Made by a program: the position numbers and the translations under genes | NCBI RefSeq assembly: GCF_013185185.1 | Contig: NZ_JAAZWE010000001.1 | Span: forward strand, 992,001-1,056,000 | Direction of reading: 5' to 3' | Source of the DNA: Saccharibacillus endophyticus | Lineage (GTDB): Bacteria; Bacillota; Bacilli; Paenibacillales; Paenibacillaceae | Length of the DNA: 64,000 bases | Part shown: piece after piece, positions 63,109 to 64,000 of the stretch | Layout: the number at the start of each line of letters is the position of its first letter | How positions within the stretch are numbered: position 1 is the stretch's first letter | The notes under the pieces: generated by a model | What the model saw: only the letters and a program-made list of their open reading frames with translations | Database searches by the model: none | Told to the model about the DNA's origin: nothing

Positions 63109-64000
63109 TCATTGGCCGGATACGGACTTGTACCAGTCGTTGACTTCTTGCGTGATTTGCTCGCCGCCGTTGGATTTCCAGCTGGCTACGAATTCGTCGA
63201 AAGCGTCGACGGGAAGTTGGCCGTAGATGATTTTGTTGAACGTCTCCATTTCGGATTGGCGCAGCAGGTTCCATTTGGAAATCATGGTCGGCGTTGCGGC
63301 GCCGGTGAAGTAGTTTTGCCTGCGCACTTCTTGTTGGGACATGACCACTTTCGCGGCGTACCAGTTTTCCGGTTTGCGGAATTCGGCCATTTGTTTTTCG
63401 TACGGCGTGGTCGGTTCTTCGCCGTCCGCCAGCTTGACCAGCGTTTTCATGTACAGATCCGGAATACGCGCCGGTCCTGTCAGGAACGGGAACTCGTTGG
63501 AGAAGTTCGGAATTTTGTCTTTGTCGCTGGTCGGCGTGCCGTCGATCACGTCCCAGTCGTAGCCTTTGGCGAAGCCGTATTCGTACTCGCTGCCTGCTTC
63601 CGGGTTAGCCAGGTTGTCCAGCAGGTAATTGTAGTACAGGAAAATGGCTTCCGGGTGCTCGGCGTCTTTGTTGATCATGATACTGGCATTGACGCCGGAA
63701 TTTTGCCATTTGGTGCCGATCAGACCGTCAGGTCCGGCCGGAACCGGATAAGCTTTGATTTTGGAGCCTTCCACGTTTTTGAGCAGATCGGGAGCCGGCC
63801 AGTCCGGAACCCAGTTGGCGCCGGGCAGGATGCCCGCGGTGCCTTTGGTCCAACTCTCCGCCGCTTTCGATTCGTCCCACAGCGCGGAGTCGGCATGGAT
63901 ATATCCTTTTTCCATCCACTCCTGGAGCTTGGCAAGCGCCTGCTTGGCGCCCGGATTGACGGAACCGTACTCCAGATTGCCGTCGGCGTCTTTGTTCCAC
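63109..64000 (-). CDS. Extracellular solute-binding protein (LipO-like), C-terminal part
   Basis: About 296 residues of a large sugar-binding lipoprotein run in from the right edge; the start and lipobox are outside the window. Visible family features are 'AGILPGANWVPDWPAPDLLKN', 'GTKWQNSGVNASIMINKDAEHPEAIF', 'YYNYLLDN' and the C-terminal 'FVASWKSNGGEQITQEVNDWY'. It resembles the pectin-locus binding protein in class but is clearly a different protein, so it probably serves another oligosaccharide importer lying upstream (right). The frame is open to the last base. Confidence 0.88.
   Translation of the reverse strand, partial: WNKDADGNLEYGSVNPGAKQALAKLQEWMEKGYIHADSALWDESKAAESWTKGTAGILPGANWVPDWPAPDLLKNVEGSKIKAYPVPAGPDGLIGTKWQNSGVNASIMINKDAEHPEAIFLYYNYLLDNLANPEAGSEYEYGFAKGYDWDVIDGTPTSDKDKIPNFSNEFPFLTGPARIPDLYMKTLVKLADGEEPTTPYEKQMAEFRKPENWYAAKVVMSQQEVRRQNYFTGAATPTMISKWNLLRQSEMETFNKIIYGQLPVDAFDEFVASWKSNGGEQITQEVNDWYKSVSGQ

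Noticed and set aside
1..64000. CRISPR array, insertion sequence or prophage
   Set aside because: No regularly spaced direct repeats, transposase, integrase or phage structural genes were seen.

Overview
The window looks like a chromosomal segment of a Gram-positive, Paenibacillaceae-type bacterium (Paenibacillus, Saccharibacillus or a relative; genus not provable from this window). The signs are moderately high GC, strong AGGAGG-type ribosome binding sites, U-run intrinsic terminators, a T-box riboswitch, a CcpA cre-like site, S-layer homology domains, a two-headed bacterial dynamin, lipobox lipoproteins and lpl/yte-type sugar uptake genes. No phage, insertion sequence, CRISPR array or rRNA was seen. 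One tRNA gene (Lys, CTT) is present.

Layout. 1-5 kb: the 5' part of a UbiD-family decarboxylase, an AraC regulator, a hexapeptide acetyltransferase, and a STAS-like small protein followed by an unusual KAS III-like enzyme. 5-8 kb: catalase katA, an atypical response regulator and perR with a PerR-box-like site. 9-13.4 kb: a YjfB-like motility protein, a tandem GNAT protein, a Fur-box-controlled flavodoxin coupled to an unknown gene, and an RNA methyltransferase/pseudouridine synthase pair. 13.5-22 kb: topoisomerase IV (parE-parC), an ABC-2 transporter, an SGNH hydrolase, tRNA-Lys and a CAP-domain protein. 22-27.6 kb: purT, a GNAT protein and a heterodimeric ABC exporter.

28-37.7 kb is a pectin/oligogalacturonide utilisation locus: pectinesterase, GH28, GH105, a lipoprotein binding protein and two permeases. 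The two permeases are divergent, with a cre-like site between them. A membrane-anchored AraC-type sensor/regulator lies beside them. All three enzymes lack visible signal peptides, so the cell probably imports oligomers and finishes them inside. 38-47.7 kb: an MsrA-MsrB fusion with a ruined MsrB active site, an S66 peptidase, a GGDEF-EAL membrane protein, a double dynamin and endonuclease III. 47.8-55 kb: an SLH-domain protein, an amidase, and leuCD with a divergent LysR gene. 56.5-60.3 kb: T-box-controlled proBAC. 60.3-62.6 kb: an ECF sigma/anti-sigma/TM2-type membrane protein unit. The right edge holds part of a second sugar-binding lipoprotein.

The most unusual sequence-level signal is a dispersed family of short intergenic elements (seven full, reduced or remnant copies). 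They have related terminal inverted repeats of GGAAGCG...GGAG.GAGAAATTCAGT type and internal hairpins whose modules are deleted or shuffled between copies. I found no match to a named repeat family from memory. Other points worth a look are catalytic residues missing from the KAS III-like enzyme and the MsrB domain, a response regulator without its acidic pocket, and an ECF sigma gene with no ATG/GTG/TTG start in frame.
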